Assembly (NCBI RefSeq): GCF_030552475.1
Contig: NZ_JAUPED010000001.1
Coordinates: 1-64,000, forward strand
Length of the DNA stretch: 64,000 nucleotides
Source: Mariniflexile sp. AS56
Lineage (GTDB): Bacteria; Bacteroidota; Bacteroidia; Flavobacteriales; Flavobacteriaceae
Direction: 5' to 3'
Both the position numbers and the translations under genes were made by a program. The notes below the pieces were generated by a model, which was not told the DNA's origin, did no database searches, and was given only the letters and a program-made list of their open reading frames with translations. Shown here in pieces: positions 9,186 to 17,111 of this stretch. How positions within the stretch are numbered: position 1 is the first letter of the stretch; each line of letters begins with the position of its first letter.

Positions 9186-9259
9186 TGACCTCGACTGGAT
9201 TCAAACCAGTAACCTCTTGAGCCGTAATCAAGTGCGCTATTCAGTTGCGCCACGAGGCC
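9186..9259 (-). tRNA. tRNA-Arg (anticodon ACG)
   Basis: Complete cloverleaf on the minus strand. The acceptor stem GGCCTCG pairs with CGAGGTC (one G-U pair), discriminator A. Anticodon stem CTTGA/TCAAG encloses loop TTACGGC with anticodon ACG. The T arm is ACTGG-TTTGAAT-CCAGT. CCA is not encoded. The 3' end faces the integrase gene and marks the island boundary; the sequence beyond the 5' end is core chromosome. Confidence 0.95.
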
Positions 9260-9273
9260 TTTTTAAGTGGGTG

Positions 9274-9281
9274 CAAATATA
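9274..9281 (-). promoter_or_regulatory. -7 promoter element of tRNA-Arg
   Basis: On the minus strand this reads TATATTTG, an exact match to the Bacteroidota -7 element TAnnTTTG, 14 bases upstream of the tRNA 5' end. A TTTG (9303-9306) about 21 bases further upstream could be the -33 element. Confidence 0.6.
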
Positions 9282-9425
9282 ATAATTTTATTAAAACAAC
9301 ACCAAATTTATTTCAATTTTTAAATCATTTTTATTTTTAAAATAAAAACCTCCCATAATGTGCTTATTTTAATGAATAACCCGCCTTAAGTAACATTTAT
9401 TACAAAACTAATTATTGCTTCTGTT

Positions 9426-9433
9426 TACCTTTG
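9426..9433 (+). promoter_or_regulatory. -7 promoter element for the YeeE/YedE pair
   Basis: TACCTTTG matches the Bacteroidota consensus TAnnTTTG and ends 16 bases before the ATG at 9450, giving a short leader. No good TTG element lies at the ideal spacing. Confidence 0.55.
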
Positions 9434-9449
9434 CAGCAAACAAACAAGT

Positions 9450-10007
9450 ATGACTTATATTTTAAATCCGTGGCCTTGGTATATTTCAGGTCCACTTATC
9501 GCCATCGTTATGGCACTACTCCTCTATTTTGGCAAAACCTTTGGCATGTCTTCAAACTTAAGAACGATGTGTACCATGATGGGAGCCGATAAATTTTCCA
9601 GCTTTTTCAAATTCAATTGGAAAGACCAATCATGGAATTTAACCGTGGTAGCTGGCGCCATTATTGGAGGCTTCATAGCGACTCATTATTTATCGAACGA
9701 TTCTATAAGCGCTTTAAACCCAACAACCGTTACAGAATTACAACATATGGGTTTTGAAAACGCTGGAGCAGCCCTAGTACCTTCTGAAATGTACGACATG
9801 GAAGCTATAACATCTCCGAAAGGTTTGCTCTTATTAATTATTGGTGGACTACTGGTGGGCTTTGGAACGCGTTACGCTGGTGGTTGTACTTCAGGACATG
9901 CCATTACTGGATTAAGTAGTTTACAAAAACCATCACTCATTGCCGTTATCGGATTTTTTATTGGCGGATTGATCATGACAAATTTTATTTTACCCTTAAT
10001 TTTTTAG
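9450..10007 (+). CDS. YeeE/YedE family membrane protein, first half (thiosulfate/sulfur transport)
   Basis: A 185-residue inner-membrane protein of the YeeE/YedE (TsuA-like) family, which moves thiosulfate or other sulfur compounds through conserved cysteines. Seen: about five hydrophobic segments, Cys41 (RTMCTMMGA), and the family signature RYAGGCTSGHAITGL with Cys146. In Bacteroidota the full transporter is often split into two short genes. This one carries the GCTSGH half and the gene starting 3 bases after its stop carries the ACPGP half, so the two proteins probably form one complex. No rhodanese or persulfide dioxygenase gene is visible next to the pair, so the exact substrate cannot be deduced. 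Confidence 0.88.
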   Translation: MTYILNPWPWYISGPLIAIVMALLLYFGKTFGMSSNLRTMCTMMGADKFSSFFKFNWKDQSWNLTVVAGAIIGGFIATHYLSNDSISALNPTTVTELQHMGFENAGAALVPSEMYDMEAITSPKGLLLLIIGGLLVGFGTRYAGGCTSGHAITGLSSLQKPSLIAVIGFFIGGLIMTNFILPLIF

Positions 10008-10010
10008 ACC

Positions 10011-10424
10011 ATGAAATATTTTAAATTTTTACTAGTAGGCGTATTTTTTGGTATTGTTTTAGTGAAATCTGAAGCTGTATCCTGGTACCGTATTTATGAA
10101 ATGTTTCGTTTTCAATCGTTTCACATGTATGGTATTATAGGGTCTGCTGTTGCTTTAGGTGTTCTATTTCTTCAAATTTCGAAGAAAGGTTACATAAAAA
10201 GCATTAAAGGCGCCGATATTTTTGTACCAAAAAAGGACAACGGAATTACCCGATATATTGTTGGAGGTATCATTTTTGGTTTAGGTTGGGCGCTTGTAGG
10301 CGCTTGCCCAGGACCCATGTATATTTTATTAGGAACTGGCGCATACAGCATACTTATAGTTATTGCTGCAGCTGTTGTAGGTACTTTTATTTATGGTATT
10401 TTAAAAGACAAACTACCACATTAA
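10011..10424 (+). CDS. YeeE/YedE family membrane protein, second half (DUF6691-type)
   Basis: A 137-residue membrane protein that pairs with the preceding YeeE/YedE gene. Four hydrophobic segments are visible, and the conserved Cys99 lies in GWALVGACPGPMYIL, the second signature of this transporter family. It begins 3 bases after the upstream stop codon, so the two are translationally close and almost certainly cotranscribed. It is convergent with clpS, with only 6 bases between the two stops. Confidence 0.86.
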   Translation: MKYFKFLLVGVFFGIVLVKSEAVSWYRIYEMFRFQSFHMYGIIGSAVALGVLFLQISKKGYIKSIKGADIFVPKKDNGITRYIVGGIIFGLGWALVGACPGPMYILLGTGAYSILIVIAAAVVGTFIYGILKDKLPH

Positions 10425-10430
10425 TATTTT

Positions 10431-10712
10431 TTAAATAATCTCGGCACTTAAACCCGCTTCAAGTAGCGTGCTACAACGCGGTTTTAAGTCGTCGTAAACC
10501 CCTGTTTTAACAGTACACTTCCCTTTGTAATGAACAAGGATGGCGCATTGCTCTGCTTGTTCCGCTGTGTGTTCACACACATGAATAAGCGTTTCTATAA
10601 CATGATCGAAGGTATTAACATCGTCATTATACAACACAATTTCGTTTTGAGTAAGCACCTCTTCTTGCAGTAATACTTCTTCTAATGTTTTTTCTTGTGT
10701 ACTCATATTCAT
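10431..10712 (-). CDS. clpS: ClpS, adaptor of the ClpAP/ClpCP protease
   Basis: Small adaptor that delivers N-end-rule substrates to the Clp ATPase-protease. At 93 residues it has the usual length. The conserved core starts at VLYNDDVNTFDHVIETLI, followed by EHTAEQAEQCAILVHYKGK, where the His and the hydrophobic pocket residues bind the N-degron. The N-terminal tail (residues 1-25) is acidic, as expected for the segment inserted into the ClpA pore. The start at 10712 gives MNMST; a second ATG two codons later is equally possible. It follows prmA after 45 bases, at the end of the leftward core cluster. Confidence 0.93.
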   Translation of the reverse strand: MNMSTQEKTLEEVLLQEEVLTQNEIVLYNDDVNTFDHVIETLIHVCEHTAEQAEQCAILVHYKGKCTVKTGVYDDLKPRCSTLLEAGLSAEII

Positions 10713-10757
10713 CTATCTTTCAGACAATTCCCCTAAGAGAACAAATCAATTCTTATA

Positions 10758-11594
10758 CTAATTTAAAAATTTTAAGGCAACCCAACGGTTTCTTTCCAAC
10801 TTTTCTTCAAACTTTAACATGTGCTTTTCACACTCCTCTTGAATAACAGGTATGTCATCATTATAAAAACCGCTTAAAAATAACACACCACCTTTATTTA
10901 AACAAGACACGTAAATTTCCATATCATTAAGCAATATATTACGGTTGATATTCGCAATAATAATATCGTATTTTTTGCCAGCTAAAACACTCGCATCACC
11001 TTCTATCGCTGTAATACTCGCGCAATTATTACGCTCTACGTTTTCTACACTATTTAAAAAGCACCAGTTATCATAATCGACTGCATCAATTGGTTTAGCA
11101 CCTTTCATTTCGGCTAAAATAGCCAAAACACCTGTACCACAACCCATGTCTAAAACCGATTTATTAGTGAAATCGTTTTTTAAAATATGCTGAATCATCA
11201 TATGAGTGGTTTCATGGTGACCAGTACCAAAACTCATTTTTGGCTCTATGATAATATCGAATTGGGTATCTGGTTTTTCATGAAACGGTGCACGAACAGA
11301 ACAGGCATCATCTACAATAATAGGATTAAAATTCTTTTCCCATTCTTCATTCCAGTTGGTTTGCTCAATTTCATTATATGTGAAATCGATTTTAAACTCT
11401 TCTGAATTTAGAATTTGAACATCACTTAATATCGCATCATTCCATTCTTCCTTTTGAATATATGCGGTTACACCTTCTTCCGTTTCTACAAAACTTTCAA
11501 AACCTGCATAACCCAATTCTGCAATAAGAATTTCTACTCCCGGTTGCAAAGGGCTTACTTTGAACTCATAACCTAGGTAAATGATATTTGACAT
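10758..11594 (-). CDS. prmA: Ribosomal protein L11 methyltransferase PrmA
   Basis: SAM-dependent enzyme that trimethylates ribosomal protein L11. The 278 residues comprise an N-terminal substrate-recognition domain (about 1-115, including the QTNWNEEWEKNFNPI segment) and a Rossmann methyltransferase domain: PKMSFGTGHHETTHMM, SAM motif I VLDMGCGTGVLAILAE, and IIANINRNIL with the family Asn motif. Length and motif order match PrmA throughout. The gene lies between tpiA and clpS on the same strand, an order common in Flavobacteriaceae. Confidence 0.95.
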   Translation of the reverse strand: MSNIIYLGYEFKVSPLQPGVEILIAELGYAGFESFVETEEGVTAYIQKEEWNDAILSDVQILNSEEFKIDFTYNEIEQTNWNEEWEKNFNPIIVDDACSVRAPFHEKPDTQFDIIIEPKMSFGTGHHETTHMMIQHILKNDFTNKSVLDMGCGTGVLAILAEMKGAKPIDAVDYDNWCFLNSVENVERNNCASITAIEGDASVLAGKKYDIIIANINRNILLNDMEIYVSCLNKGGVLFLSGFYNDDIPVIQEECEKHMLKFEEKLERNRWVALKFLN

Positions 11595-11639
11595 ACTGAA
11601 ATACTATTTTTTAATTTGAATACTGCTGTTTGTTGTGAC

Positions 11640-11740
11640 CTGCGTTAGCGATTGTAGTGGCATCCTTTTTTGAGGCACGAAAAAAAGATATAACGAAAAG
11701 CGCGACCCCGATTTTTATCGGGGTAACGCCCATATCCTTA
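11640..11740. repeat. Intergenic repeat with strong GC hairpin
   Basis: Between prmA and tpiA lies a block with GTGGCATCCTTTTTTGAGG, then AAAAAAAGATATAACG, then a GC-rich hairpin CCCCGAT-TTTT-ATCGGGG (11706-11723). Parts recur at 46.4-46.5 kb (CGGCATCCTTTTT, AAAAAGATATAGCGGA) and 61.4 kb, so this is a member of a dispersed non-coding repeat family. The hairpin could also work as a transcription terminator or mRNA-stabilising end. Confidence 0.55.
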
Positions 11741-11786
11741 TTCCTTTTTAACACAAATTCGAAATTAATCGACGCGTGCTATATAT

Positions 11787-12536
11787 TTAAAATGCGTTTA
11801 CGATAGCAAAAAAGTCGTCTGCATTAAGTGCAGCACCACCTATTAAACCACCATCTACATCTGGCTTACCAAAAATTTCTTGTGCGTTGTTTGGCTTTAC
11901 ACTTCCTCCGTATAAAATAGAGACGCTATTCGCTACATCGGCACCATATTTATCATTTAATGTTTTTCTGATGAAGGCATGCATGTCTTGTGCTTGCTCT
12001 GGACTAGCCGTTTCGCCAGTTCCAATGGCCCAAACAGGCTCATAAGCCAACACGATATTTTTAAATGGAGATGCTTCCAAATGAAACAAAGCATTTTTAA
12101 TTTGACTTTCTACAACAGCTTCATGATTTCCAGATTTTCTATCGGCTAAAACTTCACCAAAACAGAAAATTGTACGTAAATCGTTTGCCAATGCTGCATC
12201 TACTTTTTTAGCTAAAATAGCATCTGTTTCACCAAAGTATTCACGGCGCTCACTGTGACCTAAAATAACCGTTTTTACACCAACACTTTTAAGCATACTT
12301 GCGCTAATCTCACCAGTGTAAGCACCATTTTCTGCAAAGTGCATGTTTTGTGCAATCACTTCTACATCACTTTCTTTTAAAGCTTGATACGCTTGAAAAA
12401 GGTTTGTATAGGTTGGAGCCACCATAACCTCTGCGTTTGATGTTTTGGTTTGTGCTTTCAAAGCTGTAAGTAATGATTCTGTTTGTGCTAAATCATTATT
12501 CATTTTCCAATTTCCTGCAACAATTTGTTTTCTCAT
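11787..12536 (-). CDS. tpiA: Triosephosphate isomerase
   Basis: Interconverts dihydroxyacetone phosphate and glyceraldehyde 3-phosphate in glycolysis and gluconeogenesis. The 249-residue TIM barrel shows all active-site residues: N9 and K11 (AGNWKMN), the electrophilic H94 (ILGHSERR) and catalytic base E166 (VLAYEPVWAIGTG). The phosphate-binding loop YGGSVKPNN and GLIGGAALN near the end are present. Length matches bacterial TpiA. It lies 39 bases downstream of the TlpA-like gene on the same strand. Confidence 0.97.
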   Translation of the reverse strand: MRKQIVAGNWKMNNDLAQTESLLTALKAQTKTSNAEVMVAPTYTNLFQAYQALKESDVEVIAQNMHFAENGAYTGEISASMLKSVGVKTVILGHSERREYFGETDAILAKKVDAALANDLRTIFCFGEVLADRKSGNHEAVVESQIKNALFHLEASPFKNIVLAYEPVWAIGTGETASPEQAQDMHAFIRKTLNDKYGADVANSVSILYGGSVKPNNAQEIFGKPDVDGGLIGGAALNADDFFAIVNAF

Positions 12537-12575
12537 CTTTCATTTACCCTTTAATGAAGGGATTTTATTTAATTA

Positions 12576-13064
12576 CTATAAAACTTCTTTTATTTTCTTA
12601 TCATCAGCCTCAATGGCTTTAAATAATTTAATGTTTCCGTTAGGTCCAACAACCATATATCTAGGAATCCAATCTAATTGAATGAATGCTCCAAAAGGGC
12701 CTTTCCAGCCAGATTGCATAAAATAATGCTGTCCTGCTACGTCGTATTTTTTAATACCTCTTTTCCAAGCGTCTTGAGCTTTATCTAGAGATAAAAACAG
12801 GTAAGTCACCTCTTTATTTGCTTTCTGTAAGCTTTTAACTTTAGGCATACCTCCAATACAATCTTTACACCAAGATGCCCACACATCGATCACCAGCGTT
12901 TTGCCCTTATTTGCTTGTAAAATCTCTTTGAAGCTTATAGAATTACCATCAAGTGTTACAAACGTATCGTTTAATGCTGCTTCTGAAAATTCTGTAGGCG
13001 TCTCTTGAGCTTTACAGCTTAGAATGCTTAGGAAGCAAATTAGTATATATTTCATGTGTTTCAT
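12576..13064 (-). CDS. TlpA-like thioredoxin-fold lipoprotein
   Basis: Periplasmic thiol-disulfide oxidoreductase of the TlpA/ResA type. Residues 1-17 form a signal peptide ending in a lipobox (LSILSC, Cys17), so it is probably membrane-anchored. The redox centre is WASWCKDC, with Cys66 and Cys69, followed by GGMPKVKSLQ as in TlpA proteins. The fold covers residues 30-162. Start at 13064; an inner ATG three codons later (MKYILIC) would give the same signal peptide. It is one of several cell-envelope and redox genes in this leftward cluster together with the DoxX-type protein. The substrate is not evident. Confidence 0.9.
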   Translation of the reverse strand: MKHMKYILICFLSILSCKAQETPTEFSEAALNDTFVTLDGNSISFKEILQANKGKTLVIDVWASWCKDCIGGMPKVKSLQKANKEVTYLFLSLDKAQDAWKRGIKKYDVAGQHYFMQSGWKGPFGAFIQLDWIPRYMVVGPNGNIKLFKAIEADDKKIKEVL

Positions 13065-13112
13065 GTTCTAAAATTTAATTAAAATAAGTCCGTCCATACG
13101 GAAATGTCAAAA

Positions 13113-14144
13113 TTACTGAAGTTTAACTTTAGGGTCTAACCAAACGTAAATTATGTCGACAAAAATATTAATAATTATGAAGAATAACGCGATAATTAAC
13201 ACGGAACCCATAATAACAGGTAAATCTAGTGTGTTTAAGGCATTTACAATTTCTTTTCCAAGTCCATTCCACCCAAAAATATACTCAACAAAAACGGCTC
13301 CAGCCAACATGGAAGCAAACCAACCAGAAATGGCTGTAACTACGGGGTTTAATGCATTTTTAACGGCATGCCTTGTTATAATTTGAAACTCACTAAGCCC
13401 TTTAGCTCTGGCTGTTCGAATATAATCTTGATTAAAAACTTCTAACAACGAATTACGCATTAATTGAATAACCACCGCCAACGGGCGAATGCCCAAAACA
13501 ATCGCGGGTAGAATGAGATTTTTAAGTTGCATGTGGTTGGCTTCACCAAAATCGTCTAATTCATAAAGACTACCCGTCATTTCTAAAGAGGTGTATTCAT
13601 GCAAAACAAAACCAAAAAACCAAGCGAATAAAATGGCACTAAAAAACGAGGGCACACTCATACCGAAGGTGCTTAATATTTGTATGGTTTTATCAAGCCA
13701 ATGGTCTTTGTACAGCGCTGAAATGATGCCCAAAAAGATGCCAATAATCATAGCTATAACAATCGCCGAAACTGCCAACACAAAGGTATTTGGTAGTGTT
13801 TCAGCTAAAACATCGCTTACTTTCTTTCCTTGTTTCGTAAACGATTCGCGCAAATAAGGAAACTTTAAAACCAACGTGGTATTACCAATAGTGACTAATT
13901 TAGCTGCGGAATATTTACCAGTTTTAAGAAAAGTATAATCTTGTTTATCATTGGAATGAAGTGATATAGGCAATAAATCATTCAAATAATAAAAATACTG
14001 CGTACTTATTGGTTTATCGAAACCATATTTTTGTTTTACAATGGCTAATTGCTCACTGCCTTCATTTTGCCCCAACATCATTTGTGCGGGGTCGCCCGGA
14101 AGCACATTGAATAAAAAAAAGATAACAGTAACCACCCCAAACAA
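13113..14144 (-). CDS. ABC transporter permease, OppB/DppB family (start codon unresolved)
   Basis: Inner-membrane permease of the peptide/nickel ABC family, about 343 residues as drawn. Seen: an N-terminal segment with LFNVLPGDPAQMMLG, several transmembrane helices, and the cytoplasmic EAA-like loop YIRTARAKGLSEFQIITRHA that contacts the ATPase. Drawn from a TTG at 14144, which falls inside the first membrane helix and is probably not the real start. The frame stays open to 14201 (adding FYKLITYLLNKITYALLTL), but this stretch has no ATG, GTG or TTG start; only ATA at 14201 or CTG codons exist. No OppC, ATPase or binding-protein gene is adjacent, so partners must be encoded elsewhere. Confidence 0.85.
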   Translation of the reverse strand: MFGVVTVIFFLFNVLPGDPAQMMLGQNEGSEQLAIVKQKYGFDKPISTQYFYYLNDLLPISLHSNDKQDYTFLKTGKYSAAKLVTIGNTTLVLKFPYLRESFTKQGKKVSDVLAETLPNTFVLAVSAIVIAMIIGIFLGIISALYKDHWLDKTIQILSTFGMSVPSFFSAILFAWFFGFVLHEYTSLEMTGSLYELDDFGEANHMQLKNLILPAIVLGIRPLAVVIQLMRNSLLEVFNQDYIRTARAKGLSEFQIITRHAVKNALNPVVTAISGWFASMLAGAVFVEYIFGWNGLGKEIVNALNTLDLPVIMGSVLIIALFFIIINIFVDIIYVWLDPKVKLQ

Positions 14145-14261
14145 AGTGAGTAGTGCGTATGTGATTTTATTTAGCAGATAGGTTATCAGTTTATAAAATA
14201 TTTACTTGTTAATGGTTTATTTATTGATTCTAAAAAAAGCCTCTCTTTCACCTCACTAAAA

Positions 14262-14318
14262 ACTGTGACTGTGACTGTGACTGTGACTGTGACTGTGACT
14301 GTGACTGTGACTGTGACT
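14262..14318. repeat. Hexanucleotide tandem repeat (ACTGTG x9.5)
   Basis: 57 bases of perfect 6-base repeats with no interruption, in the gap between the DoxX-type gene (stop at 14324) and the permease gene. Such perfect short repeats vary in copy number by slipped-strand mispairing. It lies about 60 bases upstream of the earliest possible permease start, so length changes could alter expression of that gene. Confidence 0.95.
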
Positions 14319-14323
14319 AAAAA

Positions 14324-15427
14324 CTACAATTTCAAATCGTCTATATCATTCCAATGTACTTTCTGTTTCACCGTGCCTTTGTCGAGCTCTAAAATCCCTG
14401 GGTTTGAACGCACAACTGTTTTAAGTGCTTTTTCGTCACATAAATAGAAGTCGAAATTCAAACCATAGGTTTCTTTAATTTGCTGTTTAGCTTCCGTACT
14501 CGATGCTGTTAAGCCTATAACTTTGTATCCTTTTTTAATAGCGGCATCGGACATCGTTTTTAATTTTTCAGCACCCGCTTTTTCCATTTTCTCTAAATTA
14601 TATGACACCACAATAATTAGATTATCTTCAGAAAGAAATTGGGTTGTTAAATCTTCCTCATCACTTTCAATAGAAAAATCTAAAATAGGCGGTTGGTAAC
14701 CTTCGTCAATCGTTTTGGTATCCACGCTAACAAAATCACCAGCAACATCTGGATAAGCACCATCTGTTTTAATCACCTTTTCCTCTCCATTCACATTAAA
14801 TTTCCAATAGTAATCAATAACTGGTTTTGGAGCATTTTCTGGTGTAGACATACCTTCCAAAATATTGTTTCCAATTTTATAAGCTCTAAAATCCACCACA
14901 GGTAAATGCATAAGTACATGGTAGCCCAACCAAAAACTAAAAATAAAGCTCAATAGCGCTAAAACAGTTGTTTGTAAGCTGCCAAAAACAGGTTTTACAT
15001 GCTTAACACCAATAAATAAAATGAGAACTAAAGCTAATAAAACAACATCTTTGGTAAAGCTTTCCCATGGCGTTAACTTTAAGGCGTCCCCAAAGCAACC
15101 ACAATCTTTCACTTTATCAAAATGGGCTGAATAAAAGGTTAAGAACGTAAAGAACACAATCATGCCCAACAAACTCCAAACCGTGAATTTTGGTTTGTAT
15201 CCAATTATTAAAAACACACCCAAAACCACTTCAAAAACAACCACTAACACAGAAATAATTAAGGCATAAGGTTCTAAGGACGGGATGTTTAAAACATCGA
15301 CACTAAAATATTCTTGTAATTTATATGAAAACCCAAGCGGGTCGTTAAGTTTAATTAATCCTGAAATGATAAATAAAACACCTACTAAAATTCTTGATAT
15401 GCTTACTAATACCTTCATAATTCTCAC
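14324..15427 (-). CDS. DoxX-family (BT_3928-like) membrane protein with thioredoxin-like C-terminal part
   Basis: A 367-residue protein. Residues 1-175 are a DoxX/MauE-like four-helix membrane domain: SRILVGVLFIISGLIKLNDP at the start and DCGCFGDALKLTPWESFTKD (Cys109, Cys111) between helices, a motif typical of the Bacteroidota BT_3928 family. Residues about 180-367 lie outside the membrane and include a thioredoxin-like region (NLIIVVSYNLEKMEKAGAEK onward) without a CxxC motif. Homologous MauE/DoxX proteins take part in thiol redox or methylamine dehydrogenase maturation; the role here is unknown. It lies in a run with DUF1599 upstream and the permease, TlpA-like and tpiA genes downstream. 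Start could also be the inner ATG at 15418. Confidence 0.85.
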   Translation of the reverse strand: MRIMKVLVSISRILVGVLFIISGLIKLNDPLGFSYKLQEYFSVDVLNIPSLEPYALIISVLVVVFEVVLGVFLIIGYKPKFTVWSLLGMIVFFTFLTFYSAHFDKVKDCGCFGDALKLTPWESFTKDVVLLALVLILFIGVKHVKPVFGSLQTTVLALLSFIFSFWLGYHVLMHLPVVDFRAYKIGNNILEGMSTPENAPKPVIDYYWKFNVNGEEKVIKTDGAYPDVAGDFVSVDTKTIDEGYQPPILDFSIESDEEDLTTQFLSEDNLIIVVSYNLEKMEKAGAEKLKTMSDAAIKKGYKVIGLTASSTEAKQQIKETYGLNFDFYLCDEKALKTVVRSNPGILELDKGTVKQKVHWNDIDDLKL

Positions 15428-15503
15428 CAGTCCTGCAAAGACAGGAATTTTATTAATTAAAACTTATATATCTTATGTCATCCCACTTCCAAAGAAATAA
15501 CAA

Positions 15504-16043
15504 CTACTTTTCGTTTAAATGAATCATTGCAAAAATCGCATAATTCACCATATCTTGGTAATTAGCGTCTATGCCTTCACTCACTAAGGTTTTACCTTTA
15601 TTATCTTCAATTTGTTTTACACGTAATAGTTTTTGTAGAATCAAATCGGTTAAACTACTCACACGCATGTCTCGCCACGCTTCACCATAATCATGGTTCT
15701 TATCTTCCATTAATTTTTTGGTGATGGCTACATGTTTTTCGTATAATTCGGTAGCTTCAGTTGTTGATAAATCAGGTTGCTCTACCACCCCTTTTTCCAA
15801 CTGAATTAAAGCCATAATACTATAATTAATAATACCAATAAACTCGCTTACCTCACCCTCATCTACTTTTCTAACGGCATTTTGTTGAAGTCCGCGAATA
15901 CGTTGTGCTTTAATAAAAATTTGATCGGTAAGAGATGGCAAACGCAAAATGCGCCATGCACTTCCGTAGTCAGACATTTTTTTAGTAAATAAACTTTTAC
16001 AAGTAGCTATAACGGCATCGTATTGTTTTGAAGTATCTGGCAT
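15504..16043 (-). CDS. DUF1599 protein with internal duplication
   Basis: A 179-residue protein of the DUF1599 (nucleotide-modification-associated) family, common in Bacteroidota and in some phages. The two halves are repeats: residues 7-50 (SLFTKKMSDYGSAWRILRLP, SLTDQIFIKAQRI) and 100-142 (KLMEDKNHDYGEAWRDMRV, SSLTDLILQKLLRV) align almost residue for residue, each with a K/D-DYG-x-AWR motif. This indicates a duplicated helical domain. Biochemical function is not established. It begins the leftward cluster and is divergent from folP. Confidence 0.88.
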   Translation of the reverse strand: MPDTSKQYDAVIATCKSLFTKKMSDYGSAWRILRLPSLTDQIFIKAQRIRGLQQNAVRKVDEGEVSEFIGIINYSIMALIQLEKGVVEQPDLSTTEATELYEKHVAITKKLMEDKNHDYGEAWRDMRVSSLTDLILQKLLRVKQIEDNKGKTLVSEGIDANYQDMVNYAIFAMIHLNEK

Positions 16044-16247
16044 GTAATAAAATGAATTTTGTGTAAATTTCGCTTAAATAGTTGAATGTGCAAAGTTGTA
16101 AGTTCAAACTTTTTTTAGTTAGCTCGAATACACTAATAATTATTTTTTGATGTGGAACTGATTCCGATTCATTAATTTTGAAGACTCTATTCTTTTTCAT
16201 TGTAAAATGTAACAAAAAACATTCGTGCATTCGTGGCGAAATAAACT

Positions 16248-17072
16248 ATGACTATTAACTGCAAAGGAAAACTCATTGAATTATCATCTCCCAAAGTGAT
16301 GGGGATTTTAAACATTACCCCCGATTCGTTTTACGATGGCGGCCATCATAAAAATGAGTCGGCCATTCTAAATCATGTCGAACTCATGCTGAATCAAGGT
16401 GCTACGTTTATAGATATAGGCGCTTATAGTTCGCGACCTAATGCCGATTTTGTGAGTAAAACTATTGAATTACAGCGCATAGTACCTATTGTTGAATTGG
16501 TTTTAAAAAACTTCCCAGATGCGTTAATCTCCATTGACACCTTTAGAAGCAACGTTGCAAAACAATGTATTGAAGCTGGAGCTGCCTTAGTTAACGATAT
16601 TTCGGCAGGAAAATTAGACGAACTCATGTTGCAAACCGTTGCCAATTTGAAGGTCCCTTATATTATGATGCATATGAAAGGAACGCCACAAACCATGCAG
16701 CAGCACACCCAATACAACCATTTAACTAAAGACATCCTGTTTTATTTCTCTGAACGTATTGCAGCAGCGAAAGCTTTAGGACTTATAGACATTATCATAG
16801 ACCCCGGTTTTGGATTCGCAAAAACTTTGGAGCAAAATTACCAATTGCTAAACGAATTAGAATTATTTAAGATGGTTGAAAAGTCGATTTTAGTGGGTGT
16901 TTCCAGAAAATCTATGATTTACAAAACATTAGAAACCACAGCTAGTGAGGCATTAAACGGCACCACTGTTTTAAATACTATTGCTCTTCAAAAGGGTGCT
17001 TCCATTTTACGAGTACACGATGTGAAGGAGGCTATGGAATGTGTGAAATTAATGAACAGTTTAAACTCCTAA
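16248..17072 (+). CDS. folP: Dihydropteroate synthase
   Basis: Joins p-aminobenzoate to pterin pyrophosphate in folate synthesis; target of sulfonamides. The 274-residue TIM-barrel protein carries the family signatures MGILNITPDSFYDGG (18-32), FIDIGAYSSRPNA, ISIDTFRSNVAKQCIEAGA, VNDISAGK, YIMMHMKGTPQTMQ, IIDPGFGFAKTLEQNY and the terminal RVHDV. Length is typical. It is followed after about 40 bases by cdaA on the same strand, a pairing common in Bacteroidota. The Pro-rich loop region shows no obvious resistance insertion. Confidence 0.96.
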   Translation: MTINCKGKLIELSSPKVMGILNITPDSFYDGGHHKNESAILNHVELMLNQGATFIDIGAYSSRPNADFVSKTIELQRIVPIVELVLKNFPDALISIDTFRSNVAKQCIEAGAALVNDISAGKLDELMLQTVANLKVPYIMMHMKGTPQTMQQHTQYNHLTKDILFYFSERIAAAKALGLIDIIIDPGFGFAKTLEQNYQLLNELELFKMVEKSILVGVSRKSMIYKTLETTASEALNGTTVLNTIALQKGASILRVHDVKEAMECVKLMNSLNS

Positions 17073-17111
17073 TTATATATATTTACTAAATTTACCAAAA
17101 CCCATTTTACC

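Noticed and set aside
11187-11405. 72-codon plus-strand ORF in prmA
   Set aside because: Antisense to conserved PrmA motifs, without a ribosome binding site or recognisable features.
14262-14318. CRISPR array
   Set aside because: Repeats are 6 bases with no spacers; no CRISPR-like direct repeats or cas genes are visible anywhere in the window.
14265-14447. ORF encoding a (Thr-Val)n peptide on the plus strand
   Set aside because: It is only the hexanucleotide repeat read as protein and runs antisense into the DoxX-type gene.
15997-16230. 77-codon minus-strand ORF upstream of DUF1599
   Set aside because: It overlaps the DUF1599 start in another frame, and its sequence shows no protein-like pattern; the region is better read as promoter DNA.
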